Shown here: in pieces, positions 29,450-39,967 of the stretch
Layout: each line of letters opens with the position of its first letter
How positions within the stretch are numbered: position 1 is the first letter of the stretch
Assembly: GCA_009746045.1 (NCBI GenBank)
Contig: RPFO01000745.1
Span: 1 to 64,000, forward strand
Length of the DNA: 64,000 bases
Direction: 5' to 3'
DNA from: Mesostigma viride
Lineage: Eukaryota; Streptophyta; Mesostigmatophyceae; Mesostigmatales; Mesostigmataceae
Notes under the pieces: generated by a model
Told to the model about the DNA's origin: nothing
The model's database searches: none
What the model saw: only the letters and a program-made list of their open reading frames with translations
Translations under genes and position numbers: made by a program

Positions 29450-30154
29450 TCTTCCATCATCATTCCGTCATCATTCCGTCATCGCGACTAGCAAATGTGC
29501 ACCACCCTTATGCTGGCATATGCCACCCCTATAGTGACCCTATAGTGACCGCGGCCTAGGATGGGGTCTCACCCTAGCTAAAACCTAAACCCTGAACCCA
29601 AACCCGTCTCCAGACTTTCCTTGACCCCATGGCCTATGAGGGGCACTGCTCACCAGGTTATGACATTTAGGCTGGCATCTGTCACCACCCCGGCAGTTGT
29701 GATGGTGTGTTGGGGTGTGACAAGGATGGCGAAAAATTGCACGTACTTACTCTTAAGATTAAGAACGCCCAATTTTTCGCCACCCTGCCACCCCTTGGCG
29801 CGGGTCATAGGAGGTGTTTGTCAAGGTGTGAGAGTGATGGCGAAAAATTGCACGTACTTACTCTTAAGATTAAGAACGCCCAATTTTTCGCCACCCTGCC
29901 ACCCCTTGGCGCGGGTCATAGGAGGTGTTTGTCAAGGTGTGAGAGTGATGGCGAAAAATTGCACGTACTTACTCTTAAGAGAAAGAACGCCCAATTTTTC
30001 GCCACCTTCCCCCACTGGCCGGCGCTGGGGTTGGCGTGGGTTGTTGGATGTGGCGAAAAATTGCACGTACTTACTCTATATATAAAGAACGCCCAATTTT
30101 TCGCCATGTCCTCGCATGGTGAGGGAGGCGACGAGGGCCGCGCGGCGGGGTGTG
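29433..30154 (+). repeat. PLV left terminal inverted repeat
   Basis: Near-perfect inverted copy of 47333-48057, running from the (TTAA)n array through TATCTTCCATCATC to GGCGGGGTGTG. It contains a degenerate telomere-like stretch (29580-29607) and four hairpin iterons. Confidence 0.95.
29728..30105 (+). repeat. Four hairpin iterons in left inverted repeat
   Basis: Units at 29728-29781, 29839-29892, 29950-30003 and 30052-30105. Each is 54 bp, opens GGCGAAAAATTG and closes with its exact complement CAATTTTTCGCC. The first three are spaced 111 bp apart with near-identical spacers; the fourth has a different spacer and an altered core (CTCTATATATAAAG instead of CTCTTAAGA). Confidence 0.95.
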
Positions 30155-30279
30155 ACCGGAACCGGATCGACGTCTACTCGGAGACGAGGAGACAGTGAGC
30201 GCGACGTCTTGGAGGTTGTAAACCGTTTTTACAAAGAAATGCATGGCAGAAAAACAGGCTTTTATTAAAATATTTAAAA

Positions 30280-33200
30280 TTACTTATCCGCTCCCTGCAG
30301 GAAAGGAGCGATTTCATCCATCGACAGGCCAGACAACGACGTGATCGAATAATCCTTCTCATCGCCCCACCACGAGGGTTTATACCTATCAAGAAACGCA
30401 TGCATGTCCGCCTTCGAAATTTCCAAGTAACCACCGCCACGGCTGTTGCCCTTTGACCCTTTGGCAGAAATTCCCAGAGTTGGGCTTAACAACCTGTTGA
30501 CGAGCCCGCTACACTGTGCAAAAGACAAACTACCAGCCTCGCCTGCTCGCCGTTGGTATCCAAATGTTGAGCGCATGAACCAGGCCTTGTCGGCAATTTC
30601 GCCGTCAATTCTATTCCCTAGTGCAATCGTCTCGTCGCGCGTCAACTTCATTGTGAGATTGGACGGATCAGCCGTCGTGATGAAGTCGATGATAGGCGTC
30701 CCTTCTAGTAGCTTGAGCGTAATGGCCAGAGACTGTGCTAGTCCAAAACGAGAATACGCCTTCAAATCAAACAAGGACTCTGACTTCTGCAGAATCAACA
30801 GATTGTCTCTGAAATGCTCCTTGGTTCCTAGTCCCGTCAACTTCGAATATTGCCGAATGCCAACGTACGCCTTCCTCCCCATCTCCTTGTCCAGAATTTG
30901 AGGGAGCTCGTCGTCGATGAGATTATATGGAATCTCATACAACCGATGAGTCAATTCGTACACCGCCTTCAGACGCATTTCGTACGGTGAAAGTGGAACC
31001 GTGCCGCCGATTCTCCCCTCTAGATCCTTGTACTCCTCCTCGCTCAGAAGCACCACCTCCCTGTCCTTGTCTGGATCTTCTAGTACCGGAAGCGGAGGGG
31101 CGTCGATGTCCCCCAACTCCTCCACAGCCGACACCTCCACGCCGTAGTCCTCCGTCAGTATCTTGATGAGATTTCCCTTGTAGTGGGACCTCGACACCGC
31201 GAGATCTTGCTGGTTCCGGCAGAAGAGACGGAACTTGGGGCAATTTCTGTCATAGATACGCGACTTGTCCGCGCTCCAGTCGCAGACTACGTCGGCGTTG
31301 TCGAACAGCAGCTGGATGAGCGCAGTGTCCCCCGCGATCATGTTCTCGACGATCGTGCCGTAGTCCGTTGGGGGGCGGTTAATGAGCGAAGTATCGTCTC
31401 GGTAGAAGATTACCATCTCTCCCTTGACTAGATGGCGAACCCTAAAAATTTGCTGGAGGGTTGTCGTGTAGCTCGCGTAGTTATCCCCGTTGATGAACAT
31501 CCCCACCATGCTGTCGAATGTGTGCTCGGTATAGGAGACCCCAACCGTGATCGTTGGACTGAAAATCAGAAAGTCAAGGTCAGCCCACGCAGCATTCGCA
31601 CCAACCTCTAGATCCTCTTTGCTTGTCAGGCTAGTGTAAAGGCGACCATTCTTTTTCTGCTCTGTGATTTTTTTTAATACCTCATACGCCATGGCGGCCT
31701 CTTTTTTTCCAGACATTGGGCAGAAGATCCTCTCACCCGCCTCTATCCTCCTCTGACACTCAGTAACAAACCTGTCCACGCAGACCTTTCGCCAGTTCTT
31801 TTCTGATGTCACATCCACCCATCGCAGAGTCCTGTTGGTAGGGCGCCGGAAGGTGTTGCAATCCACCTCCATAGTATCCGCCGCGCGATAGGCCGCTATG
31901 AACTCGTATACCTTTCGAGTAACGGTAGCGTCTAATGCAATCACGACCTTGGACGTCTCAATGAGCCTGATGAACTTCCTCAACACCTCGCGCTTGTATT
32001 TCACGTGGCCCTGCGAAATCGCGGTGAGGGTGTTATATATTTCGTCTAGGATGAGGAGATCGAACGGTTGGTCTGTGACGCGCAAGATGCTGTTAAGAAC
32101 AACCAGCACCCTGTCATCAGACATCATCCCCTTCGGACCGCTCAGGTAGTGACGGAAATTCGGGTCACTGGACAAGATATGGAACGCGTTGTCCTCCCAT
32201 GCAATCGTCCTCCCGCGCTCGCCCAGAGACTTGTAGTTGCGATCCTCCTCCTTGGACAGGCTGATGTTAGCCACCATGCAGCACACGCGAATACCTGGAT
32301 CCCTCCTCACCGCCTCGTTGACGAGTTCACGAATCCTCTCAGATTTACCTGTCCGCAGTTGGACTGGACGAGGATGGTGCTCTTGTGCGGGCCTCTAAAT
32401 AGCGCATCCCAGCTGAAAGGCTTGATTTTCTCGGACGAGTACGTGTGAGTGAACGGGACTTGATCAGAGTCCGCCCCTTGCATAACGGGAGGTGCGATCT
32501 CGATCTTGCGAGCATCTGGCGATTTCCTGTAGCAGTCATAGAATACCTGCCCCGATGGGTATTGGAGCGTGAATGGGCCGTTCTTCTCGTGCACCTTGTT
32601 GCAGATGAGGCAGATGTGGTCGTCACACTGTTGATACTTAACCCTCACGAGCTTGACGTCTGGAGACAACTCAATGCGGCCACATTCGAGGTAATCACAT
32701 TCGGGGGCCACCTTCTCCATCGCGGCGAGAGATGCAGAAATGTCGATGTCCTTGCCCGCCGCCTTCACCGTACACTCGCGACGTCCGCGAACCCTCTCCT
32801 CTTGAGCGATGCCGCCCAGTCCGGAGGCGCACTCACTACCACCCCGCCAGAGACGTCGTCAGGCGAGTAAACGTTGATGAGATGGTCGAGGAAGTCGCTC
32901 GACGAGCCTTCGCATGTGCGCAGAATTCCCAGAGGGTCGGTATCCCCAAACTTGTGCATCCCGACGCACCGGAAAAGACTGTCTCTCCTGTAGACGGCCT
33001 CGTCGATCACCGTATCCATTTCGCCAAAAAAGTCAGCTGGGTGGCGACAGATCTCGTCGAATTCTTCTTGACCGCTGACCTTGTATTTAAGCAGCTCGTG
33101 AGCGTCATCGTGAACAGGCGAAGAAGTGTCGAACGATGCGCGCTTGATAAAATCGGTGAGGCCGCTGTACCAATACACTCTCGCGTCAAGGTCGGCAAGA

Positions 33201-33775
33201 ACGAGACCGCGCACGACGATGTGGAAGGACGATTTGAACAGATCCTTCTTCATGCGAGACGCTGTGCTGACCTCGTAGCGAAAACCCTCCGTCGCGATGT
33301 TCAGGACGACTCGGCAATACTCGTCGTGCACACGGCGGAAGTGTCCTGGATAATCGATGTTTGCCAGACGCTCGTCATCTGGATCGACCTTGTCGTCTAT
33401 GTCGACGTACGCCCACGACGGGTCGTCTGGCTTTATGACTTCGTCGAGCGTGCGGCGAACGGGATGAGCAGCGCACTCCGCATAGATCCGCGAAAAGTCT
33501 GCGAGGTTGCCGTAATGCGCGTACTCGTTGGCGTCTCGCGTGTTGATGCCACGCGCGCAAATGAAACGATGGCCGAGAGACACCCCGGCCTCTTTTGTGG
33601 GGGCCTTCTTGTAGCGCCATTGCGTGACGACCTTGTTCATGGTCTCATGGGTGGCCTCGGGTGGTGGGTGGAGTAGAGCCAGCCACGGAATGTCCGAGTC
33701 CTTTACATTCCCACCGGATGTCGAAAAACTTCCAGAAGGTCCGACTGCGACGACACGACTTGGTGCAGACGACAT
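30280..33775 (-). pseudogene. PLV primase-superfamily 2 helicase (AEP plus UL9-like), two frameshifts
   Basis: This is a replication protein expected to prime and unwind viral DNA. The N-terminal part (33775-32765) is an archaeo-eukaryotic primase: YVDIDDK supplies the metal-binding acidic pair and KSSFHIVV the downstream His motif. The middle part (about 32768-32307) has a Cys/His cluster (CDDHICLICNKVH) like the zinc-binding region of viral primases. The C-terminal 676 residues resemble herpesvirus UL9-type origin-binding helicases, with LLILDEIYN (Walker B) and VIALDATVTRKV (motif III). A shift near 32765 joins primase to the middle part. A second, near 32350, falls inside the Walker A loop, just after SNCGQ, so the ATPase is lost as written. 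A TAGA (TCTA on the coding strand) at 33794-33797 lies upstream of ATG 33775. It ends TAA at 30280. Confidence 0.85.
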
Positions 33776-33793
33776 GATATTATATTATATGTT

Positions 33794-33797
33794 TAGA
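33794..33797 (-). promoter_or_regulatory. TCTA motif upstream of primase-helicase
   Basis: On the coding strand TCTA sits in a T-rich then AT-rich context 18 nt before the ATG at 33775. Confidence 0.55.
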
Positions 33798-33994
33798 AAA
33801 AAAAACATTTCGATCAAAAAGTTTTGAAACCATCGACTCTTGACCATCGAGTGGGAAATGTTGGGATGAAAGTTTTATTTACCGGATATTACGAGCGGTT
33901 TAGATTTCTCCCATGGCACGAGTGTTTTAAATGGGCCTATGGTAAATATCTCCCACGGAAAACCTGTCCGTGTCAGAACTTACTGGCGACTTTT

Positions 33995-35244
33995 TTACAG
34001 TATTTTCCTCGGCCTCAGCCGACGTCCGCCAGTCTCGCCACCCCCCTGCCGCTCGTAAAGGGCTCCTGTGAGCACGTCGTGTCCCATCAAGTCACCAGCC
34101 CATTTTCGCTTTTGCCACGACGCGCCCTTCAGAAAACGGGTGATGTACGCCTGCCTGGTTGCATCGATGCCGTGGTAGATGCGGTTATAGCGGTTGCTAT
34201 ATAAGGTGTGATCTATTGGATTGCCCGGAGACCTCGGGTCCTCGAATACGTATGCCTGGTTAGCTCTCGCCCCAAGTGCGTTAATCAGCTTAGAGTACCC
34301 ATCTGGGATCTTGAAGTCGTAGACGCCGAAAGTCTCTCGCGTCTTGAATTTTTTGATGATGATGCGATGCTCGCTAGGAATGTATCCGTTCTCGTGCGGC
34401 CCGAGCTCGTCGATAGACCCGACGATGCGCATTTGATCGTGGTCGTACCTGGTCGGAGGCAATTTCTCACCGGACAGATAGAAGACCCATCAGAGCTGCG
34501 TCGGAAGGGGTCCTTTTTGTACTCGGCGGCGGCGATCCGCTGGAGCTGCTCGTACGTGTGTCTCAAGGGCTTGTTCTCGGCCCTATAGAACTTCCTGTCG
34601 ATATCGCCGACCTTCAGCTCACTGACCCGGGCAGCATACGCGTCCGTCACGTCGCGTGGGAGCCTCTTCTCGGATGGCATCATTCGATTCACCCCGTTGA
34701 CGACGCCAAACAGGTTCTTCTCGTTCTCCCTCCACGCGTCCTCTTTCGAATGCGCGAGATTGCGTTTAGGTTCCGAGGTCTCGTGGACGACGCGAAGGAC
34801 GAGGGCGGTGTCGGCGAGGCAATCGACCGACTCGTCTTGCGAGCACCCCATTTTGTCGAGGAGAACTCGCAGCCTGCCGATGTACCCCCTCGCGGTTCTG
34901 CGCGTCGCCCCGCGCTCTTTCGAGGGCCTGCCAGGCTCGTGATGCTCTGGCCGGGCATCCGCTGCGGCGACGGCCTCGTTGAACGTCCAATATCGCCCAT
35001 CGCTAACTCGCGCGGTAGTTTCGCCGGGATGAACCGGTTCCGGCGAGGGTGGAGAGGTCGCCTCCAAGCCGATTTTGTCCGCGCACTCTGGGTTATTTGC
35101 GATCCATCGGTCACTGGGATTCCAGACGCCCTTCTTGACCTTGCTCTTGGCCGAGATGCAGTTCGTCTGGTCGCGGGCGATGGCTCGCCTCTTCGCCTGG
35201 GCCCGTCGCCACTGCTCGCGGCGCTCTTCCACAGTCACCGTCAT
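33995..35244 (-). pseudogene. PLV tyrosine recombinase (integrase), frameshifted
   Basis: This is probably the integrase of the element. The N-terminal part is rich in Arg/Lys; the C-terminal part (34462-33995) carries tyrosine-recombinase features: an Arg-containing DATRQAYITRFL segment and GHDVLTGALYER, giving the late His and the candidate nucleophilic Tyr in the usual spacing. A single frame change near 34465 separates the two halves. I prefer ATG 35244 because a TCTA motif lies 15 nt upstream at 35260-35263; the in-frame ATG at 35259 would overlap the motif. The assignment rests on the C-terminal motifs and is less certain than that of the capsid genes. Confidence 0.65.
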
Positions 35245-35605
35245 TTGATGACTGAACATTAGACAATTTTTTTGCCCGTGGCTTTTTATACCCCACGGGG
35301 TGGATTCTTGGGCGTCCTCTGGGCCGCTTTGGTTCGTGTCGTTTTTCCGTTTTGGAGGGTAACCGCCCACGTGGACGCCTGCGATCGCTCACCAAGGCGA
35401 GGATAGCCAATCGGATTTCGGGTTTCATATCGTGACAGGTGGACGGAATCGTGTCGTTGTGGCCAGCTTCTTGAAGGATCCTAACGACACGTTCTAACGT
35501 TTTCTGTCCGAGACGAGATCCCGCGCAGTACCGAAGCAGTGCTTGAGTGTCTAGAACGTACTCCTTCTCGACGCCAGTGTATCGTTTTGCGGGCGAAGGA
35601 TTCAT
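35111..35605 (-). CDS. PLV small AT-hook protein
   Basis: The ORF starts at ATG 35605. Its first 75 residues are a helical, acidic-to-neutral region (EKEYVLDTQALLRYC). A basic segment KRPRGRPRIHP, the canonical RGRP core of an AT-hook, and KKPRAKK follow, so minor-groove DNA binding is likely. As read it continues into the recombinase gene in another frame; the true end is probably near 35265, because a TAA lies in the adjacent frame after an A-run (about 35264-35270), which suggests a one-base indel. Function unknown; a recombination or replication accessory role is suggested only by position. Confidence 0.6.
   Translation of the reverse strand: MNPSPAKRYTGVEKEYVLDTQALLRYCAGSRLGQKTLERVVRILQEAGHNDTIPSTCHDMKPEIRLAILALVSDRRRPRGRLPSKTEKRHEPKRPRGRPRIHPVGYKKPRAKKLSNVQSSNDGDCGRAPRAVATGPGEEASHRPRPDELHLGQEQGQEGRLESQ
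35260..35263 (-). promoter_or_regulatory. TCTA motif upstream of recombinase
   Basis: Follows a T/A run on the coding strand and lies 15 nt before ATG 35244. Confidence 0.45.
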
Positions 35606-35627
35606 GTTATATTATAATCAGAGAAAT

Positions 35628-36511
35628 TTATTTTATCGACAAGAAAACATTGAAGTTCTTTCGAAACATTTTTTTCGGGTCGCGTTGGTCGAAGTCGATC
35701 CCGAAAAAACTATGAGGGTCGTCCTTGACGGCGTGATCCCACAGCGCGAGAAACTCGTCTGGCGCCACGGCTCCTGCGCTCTCTTCCGCGATCTGACGCG
35801 CGGCCCTGTGGTCTTTTGTGCGAAAAGAGCCAGAAAACTGATATTGGCTCGCACTGCTCTAGGGACACCACCGCTGGTGTACGCTTGCGTAAGGAAAATC
35901 ATACTCGTTAGGAAATGCCTGTGCTTGAAAGCAAAAGCCGCGACAGCGTTCTTGGAAGAGCTTTGGTAGAGTGCGCTCCCTTGCATATCGTCAATCAGAA
36001 TCAGTGAGCTAGGAGGACCGTGCTCGAACCTGGTCTCGGGTTTCGTCCAGTTCATGGCGTCTAGACGCAGATACATCGACAGCTCCATCAAATCTTCGTT
36101 TTTCTTTCCGTGGACGTATTCGCGTTGAAACGTTTCCCACACCCTGAGATCGTCCTTGTACCGCTCGTACTCGTGGAGGTCAGATTTGATGTGATCCACC
36201 ATTCCATCGAATGCCAGGTTGGAGTACACTTCCATCTCCATCACTGGCTCGGGGAGCTCTTTGTACTTTGGCTCCGTGTGTGCGGATCCACTGATAAGGT
36301 AGAGCTTGTCGAATGAGTTGTTAGTGAAATAAGTCTTCGCCATGTTGACCGCCGCGGTTGTTTTTCCCGAACGCCTCGCCCCACAAAAGTTGGCAATGAA
36401 GTGCAAGCTCGGCATGTTTTGCGGGGCGGGACGCTGAGGGGCGTATCGCTGCTTGATGTCCCTATTCTCCAGCGATTGAATTCGTCGCTCTTCGATGACA
36501 GCCATTACCAT
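35628..36511 (-). pseudogene. PLV packaging ATPase, FtsK/HerA (A32-like), C-terminal frameshift
   Basis: This is the motor expected to translocate viral DNA into the capsid. Walker A is GARRSGKTTAAVN (about residues 44-56), and Walker B is SSLILIDDM (about residues 168-176), followed by a TQAYTSGG segment. The reading frame changes near 35827 at a T run (four T where the conserved frame needs five). The downstream frame then encodes a plausible continuation, with IAEESAGAV and FFGIDFDQRDP, ending TAA at 35628-35630. Total length near 290 residues is normal for the family. The ATGs at 36511 and 36505 are both possible starts. Confidence 0.88.
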
Positions 36512-36584
36512 TCTTAAGACATTTTATTCCTCCAATGAAGCGAGGAGGGATGCCGGATGGCGGCCATGCGAATCTCGTACGGGG

Positions 36585-37049
36585 TCATCGCGACAGGGGC
36601 GGGGGTGGCGGTGGAAGCTGGCGGGTCTTGATCGGGGGTGGCGGGGTGTCCGGCTCTGACTCCCTTGGTTTTCGCCCCCGTCTAGGTTTCGGCGTGTCGG
36701 CGGGTGTCGAGGCGACGCTGTCTTCCGCAAGAAGGCGTTCGATGCGCGATTTATTTCGAGCTTCTTGCAGCTCGAGTTCAACGAGCCTTTGTCGCTGGAT
36801 TTCCAGTTCCTTCGCGAGGACCTTGCGCTTCGTTATCTCTGCCTCCTTTTCATCGTTCCGTCTCTTCTCCCTCTCTGCCTTTGAGCGCTGTTGATAAATC
36901 CTCATCTTGTCACGTAGGGCCTTTTTCTGTTCGTCGTTCAACGGCTGTCCTTTTCGAATCGTCCTGACCAGGTCCACCTGCTCTTCCCGAGTCTCGGCGA
37001 AGGTCTCGTCCTGGAAGCTCATTGGGGTCTCTGAAGCCTCAGAGGCCAT
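36585..37049 (-). CDS. PLV coiled-coil protein with basic AT-hook-like tail
   Basis: 154 residues. Residues about 35-110 are a long charged helix (KALRDKMRIYQQRSKAEREK through ELEIQRQRLVELELQEARN) that predicts as coiled coil. A Pro/Thr-rich linker with KPRRGRKPRE and a polyproline end follow. The C-terminus may be frameshifted: beyond the stop, an adjacent frame reads MTPYEIRMAAIRHP, which looks coding. It could be a scaffold or DNA-binding virion protein; no family is recognised. Its start faces the plus-strand structural gene across only 24 bp. Confidence 0.6.
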   Translation of the reverse strand: MASEASETPMSFQDETFAETREEQVDLVRTIRKGQPLNDEQKKALRDKMRIYQQRSKAEREKRRNDEKEAEITKRKVLAKELEIQRQRLVELELQEARNKSRIERLLAEDSVASTPADTPKPRRGRKPRESEPDTPPPPIKTRQLPPPPPPLSR

Positions 37050-37073
37050 GTTTATATTCTACGTAGATAATAA
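37050..37073. promoter_or_regulatory. 24-bp divergent promoter with palindrome TCTACGTAGA
   Basis: The whole space between two divergent ATGs (37049 minus, 37074 plus). The palindrome at 37058-37067 presents TCTA on each strand, within AT-rich flanks, 14 nt from the minus ATG and 12 nt from the plus ATG. Confidence 0.65.
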
Positions 37074-39115
37074 ATGGTCGTGCTTACAACCCTGAGCAGA
37101 CCGACAAACCTCGCCACCGGGTTAACGCTCGACCCCGAAATGGAGGAGCGTGTTTCTGCTGTCGAAACGGACATCGACGGGCTTGAGACTAGCGTGTCGT
37201 ACTTCTGAGCAAGTCGCACCCATTTGATGAGTCGCTTGTCGTCGACGGATTCAAAATTTTTTATCCAAGCCAACCGACAAATTTGCGACTCGGAGACGAT
37301 TACGACGACGAAACCGCGAGTGACCCATCGGAACTCGTCTACAACCTCGTCGTGAACGGGTATTCGTATTTCAAAAGGCACTACGATAGTCGACGATCTC
37401 ACTCTAAACGAACCGTACCTTACGGCGAAAGTGGGAGCAAACCAATACCACGTCTTCGACTTCAGCCCTGACACGCTGCTAGACCCCGGCGGCAGAGTCC
37501 TGACCCGCGCGCAACTGGACTATCTTTTCGACCAACACGGAGTAGGCACCACGTCGATAACTAATTTGAACGGGGATTTCGTCCTTCATCTCGAAGACGG
37601 GACGACCGTGTCGCACCAAAACGCGTTCAGCGTCATCAACGACCAGGATGTGCGAGTTCAGCTTCCTTACAATGTTACTAATGGCGACGCGAGTGGGATT
37701 TGTAAATATACGTATCGCGACTATCACATGACCCAATCGGCCATGGGCGATAACGTCGTGGATGGAACAGTGGGGTATCCGTATTTTTCCGATGCGTTCT
37801 TTGGACTCGGCGGATCTCGATTCAACGGCCTCCCTCTCCGCGTGGAGTTGTTGTCTTTCGCACGATTCGCGACGACAACCGCCGCCTTCCACTAACTGGG
37901 AGATCGTTCACCATCACGCGTACCTACTCGCCACTCACGGATTGGAGAATGGGACCGATTGAACCTTTGAACGCAATCCACTGGAGCACCACTCCCGCCA
38001 ATGCTACATGGGAGGTAGTGGAGGGTACGACCCTCAAACAGGGCATTAAGATGACGACCCCTTTCGCGTACCAACGCAAACTTCCCATCAGGTGGTACAT
38101 GAATTCCACACAGCTCACGCCGACCACCCCGACGATCGGCGGAGTCTCCCTCTCGCAAAACGGAGGACTGCGCGGGGAAGACGCCGTAATCACCGCGCCA
38201 GTAGCGGCAGACAGTAATAAGTTTTTGAACTACGAGATAGACGTATACAACGACTCCACCCTTACCGCATGCAGCACCCAAAAAGGAGGGATGTTTATAT
38301 GCGTTTCAAAAATGAGCCAGCTTCACCCGGCATCCGGACCCCGAGTTCGTACATTTCGTACCTCAATCCTGTAAAAATCGCGATTAACGGCGTGTACGCA
38401 GACCATGGCGTTGGATGGGGGAAGTCGTTGAATCCTCTCACCGGTTTTCATCTGATGGCGAACGGGGTGTCTCAAGTGGCGTTGGACGGGAAGTTGACGA
38501 CAACAACGTTCCAAAACCCATCCGAAGGCGATGATGTAGAACTCAGATACAGGATCGTAACCGTAAAGGACTCGCCAAACCTGTCAGGAGAGACCGTGGA
38601 GATAGACGGCCCCGCTACGACGCTCCATTCTCTAGAATCATTCTCGCGCCACTCCGTGACCACGCTGCAAACAGAAGCTTCGAAATACTACTTTGAAGGA
38701 TCTCCCGAAAAATTCTTTTTGGTAAAAACAGCCACTCCGGCACCAAGCAAATGTGTTGTTTTTTCAGAGCAGCTCATAGACGGCCCATTTCTATTGTGTT
38801 TTCAGCTATATTTGGGCAGCAACGATGCCTTTGTCTCGTTCGCGGAAAATACTATGTCTTTGACGAACAAATATCACCCGGCCACGACAGATGCCCATCA
38901 GAACTGGAGAAATGCAGCTACGACGCATTGGGGTATGCTGGGTATCAATCTCACCATAGTGACTATGCACTCGACCTGTTTGACAATCTGAAGTCGAAGG
39001 TTCGATACACGTTAAACTCATCATGGAGGCAACAAAACAGCTACTGGGTGGCATTTAGAGAAAGTCGGATGGAAAGGTGGAGCGTTATATATCAAAAACA
39101 ACTCCTCAAGAACTT
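37074..39115 (+). pseudogene. PLV large structural protein, multiply frameshifted
   Basis: Starting at ATG 37074 (MVVLTTLSRPTNLATG), coding sequence can be followed for about 2 kb, with frame changes near 37195, 37390, 37870, 38290 and 38870. Segments that look continuous include VYNLVVNGYSYF, KVGANQYHVFDFSPDTL, TRAQLDYLFDQHGV, MGPIEPLNAIHW and YLNPVKIAINGVYADHG. It is Thr/Ser/Asn/Gly-rich and beta-like, with no transmembrane segment; an early GLETS-containing helix may trimerise. I do not recognise a domain. Size and position at the start of the right arm suggest a spike or minor virion protein. This is one gene if all shifts are indels; two genes remain possible. Confidence 0.6.
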
Positions 39116-39121
39116 AGTGAC

Positions 39122-39967
39122 ATGACTAAAATCTCAAACTCGTCCGGTATATTTACAACCACTCCTACAGACATTCTTGACCCGTACATTCCGATGCCCC
39201 TCCGACCAGTCTTCCACTTGAGCGGAGAGTACCACGGCGCGTATGTCTGGCCCATTAAAGACGACCTCCAAGACATAGAGTTCGACTCTCTAAAAACCAA
39301 CAACCCATCCGGAGCGTACACAGCCGTCGGCGACGTGTTGGAGCTGCGTCACAGGTCCACCTCGTCGAGGAATTGTAGCATTTTCGGGAAATACAGCGTA
39401 ACAAAACCCGTGCCAGGTGTTGCAAATACTTGGTTCAAGGAGCTAACACTCACGAATGAGAGTGTCATACGCACGGTTGTTAAGTGCCCGGATGTTCAAT
39501 ACGGCGTGCAAATGAACGAATATACTGCCAAAATATATGGGATTCTACCAGCTCGTCAGTCGGTGAGGAAGTTTTATGTAAGACTTGGATTTTCAAACAC
39601 CAAGTTGAGCAATGATCCATTGCTTATCAGCGTAGTCGTCGGAGAATCGTGGACTGGTGGTTTTTCTACAACGACAATATCAAAATCCTCGTCGTACGTT
39701 GACATAACCTGTGATCATATTTCACTGGTTGATCCTCCAGTTACTGGTATGATCCATTTGGCGACCGTGACGTTCCAGGTATTAGATCCAACTGTATCTG
39801 GCCCGAGCCCGCTTTTATTTGCTTCCAGCCTAAGCTACTATTATGGATCAAACCTGTCGTCGATCGGCGGCAATCACGGGATGGACGTGGCCCTGTATGA
39901 AGATGTCCGAGAGACTCGACGTATATCCCATACAATATTGGAAGCAGATAATCTTTGGTCGGTCTGA
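39122..39967 (+). CDS. PLV putative virion protein, unknown
   Basis: I chose ATG 39122 (MTKISNSSGIF), giving 281 residues; the frame is also open upstream to 39077. The protein is beta-rich and Ser/Thr/Val-rich (DILDPYIPMPLRPVFHLSGEY, VVVGESWTGGFSTTTISKSS), with no transmembrane segment, like a capsid-associated or fibre protein. It is one of the few plus-strand PLV genes without an internal frameshift, although its last residues overlap the next ORF in another frame and a terminal indel is possible. No family recognised. Confidence 0.6.
   Translation: MTKISNSSGIFTTTPTDILDPYIPMPLRPVFHLSGEYHGAYVWPIKDDLQDIEFDSLKTNNPSGAYTAVGDVLELRHRSTSSRNCSIFGKYSVTKPVPGVANTWFKELTLTNESVIRTVVKCPDVQYGVQMNEYTAKIYGILPARQSVRKFYVRLGFSNTKLSNDPLLISVVVGESWTGGFSTTTISKSSSYVDITCDHISLVDPPVTGMIHLATVTFQVLDPTVSGPSPLLFASSLSYYYGSNLSSIGGNHGMDVALYEDVRETRRISHTILEADNLWSV

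Noticed and set aside
30927..33676. Plus-strand ORFs opposite the primase-helicase
   Set aside because: Shadows of the minus-strand gene; their residues reflect reversed coding sequence.
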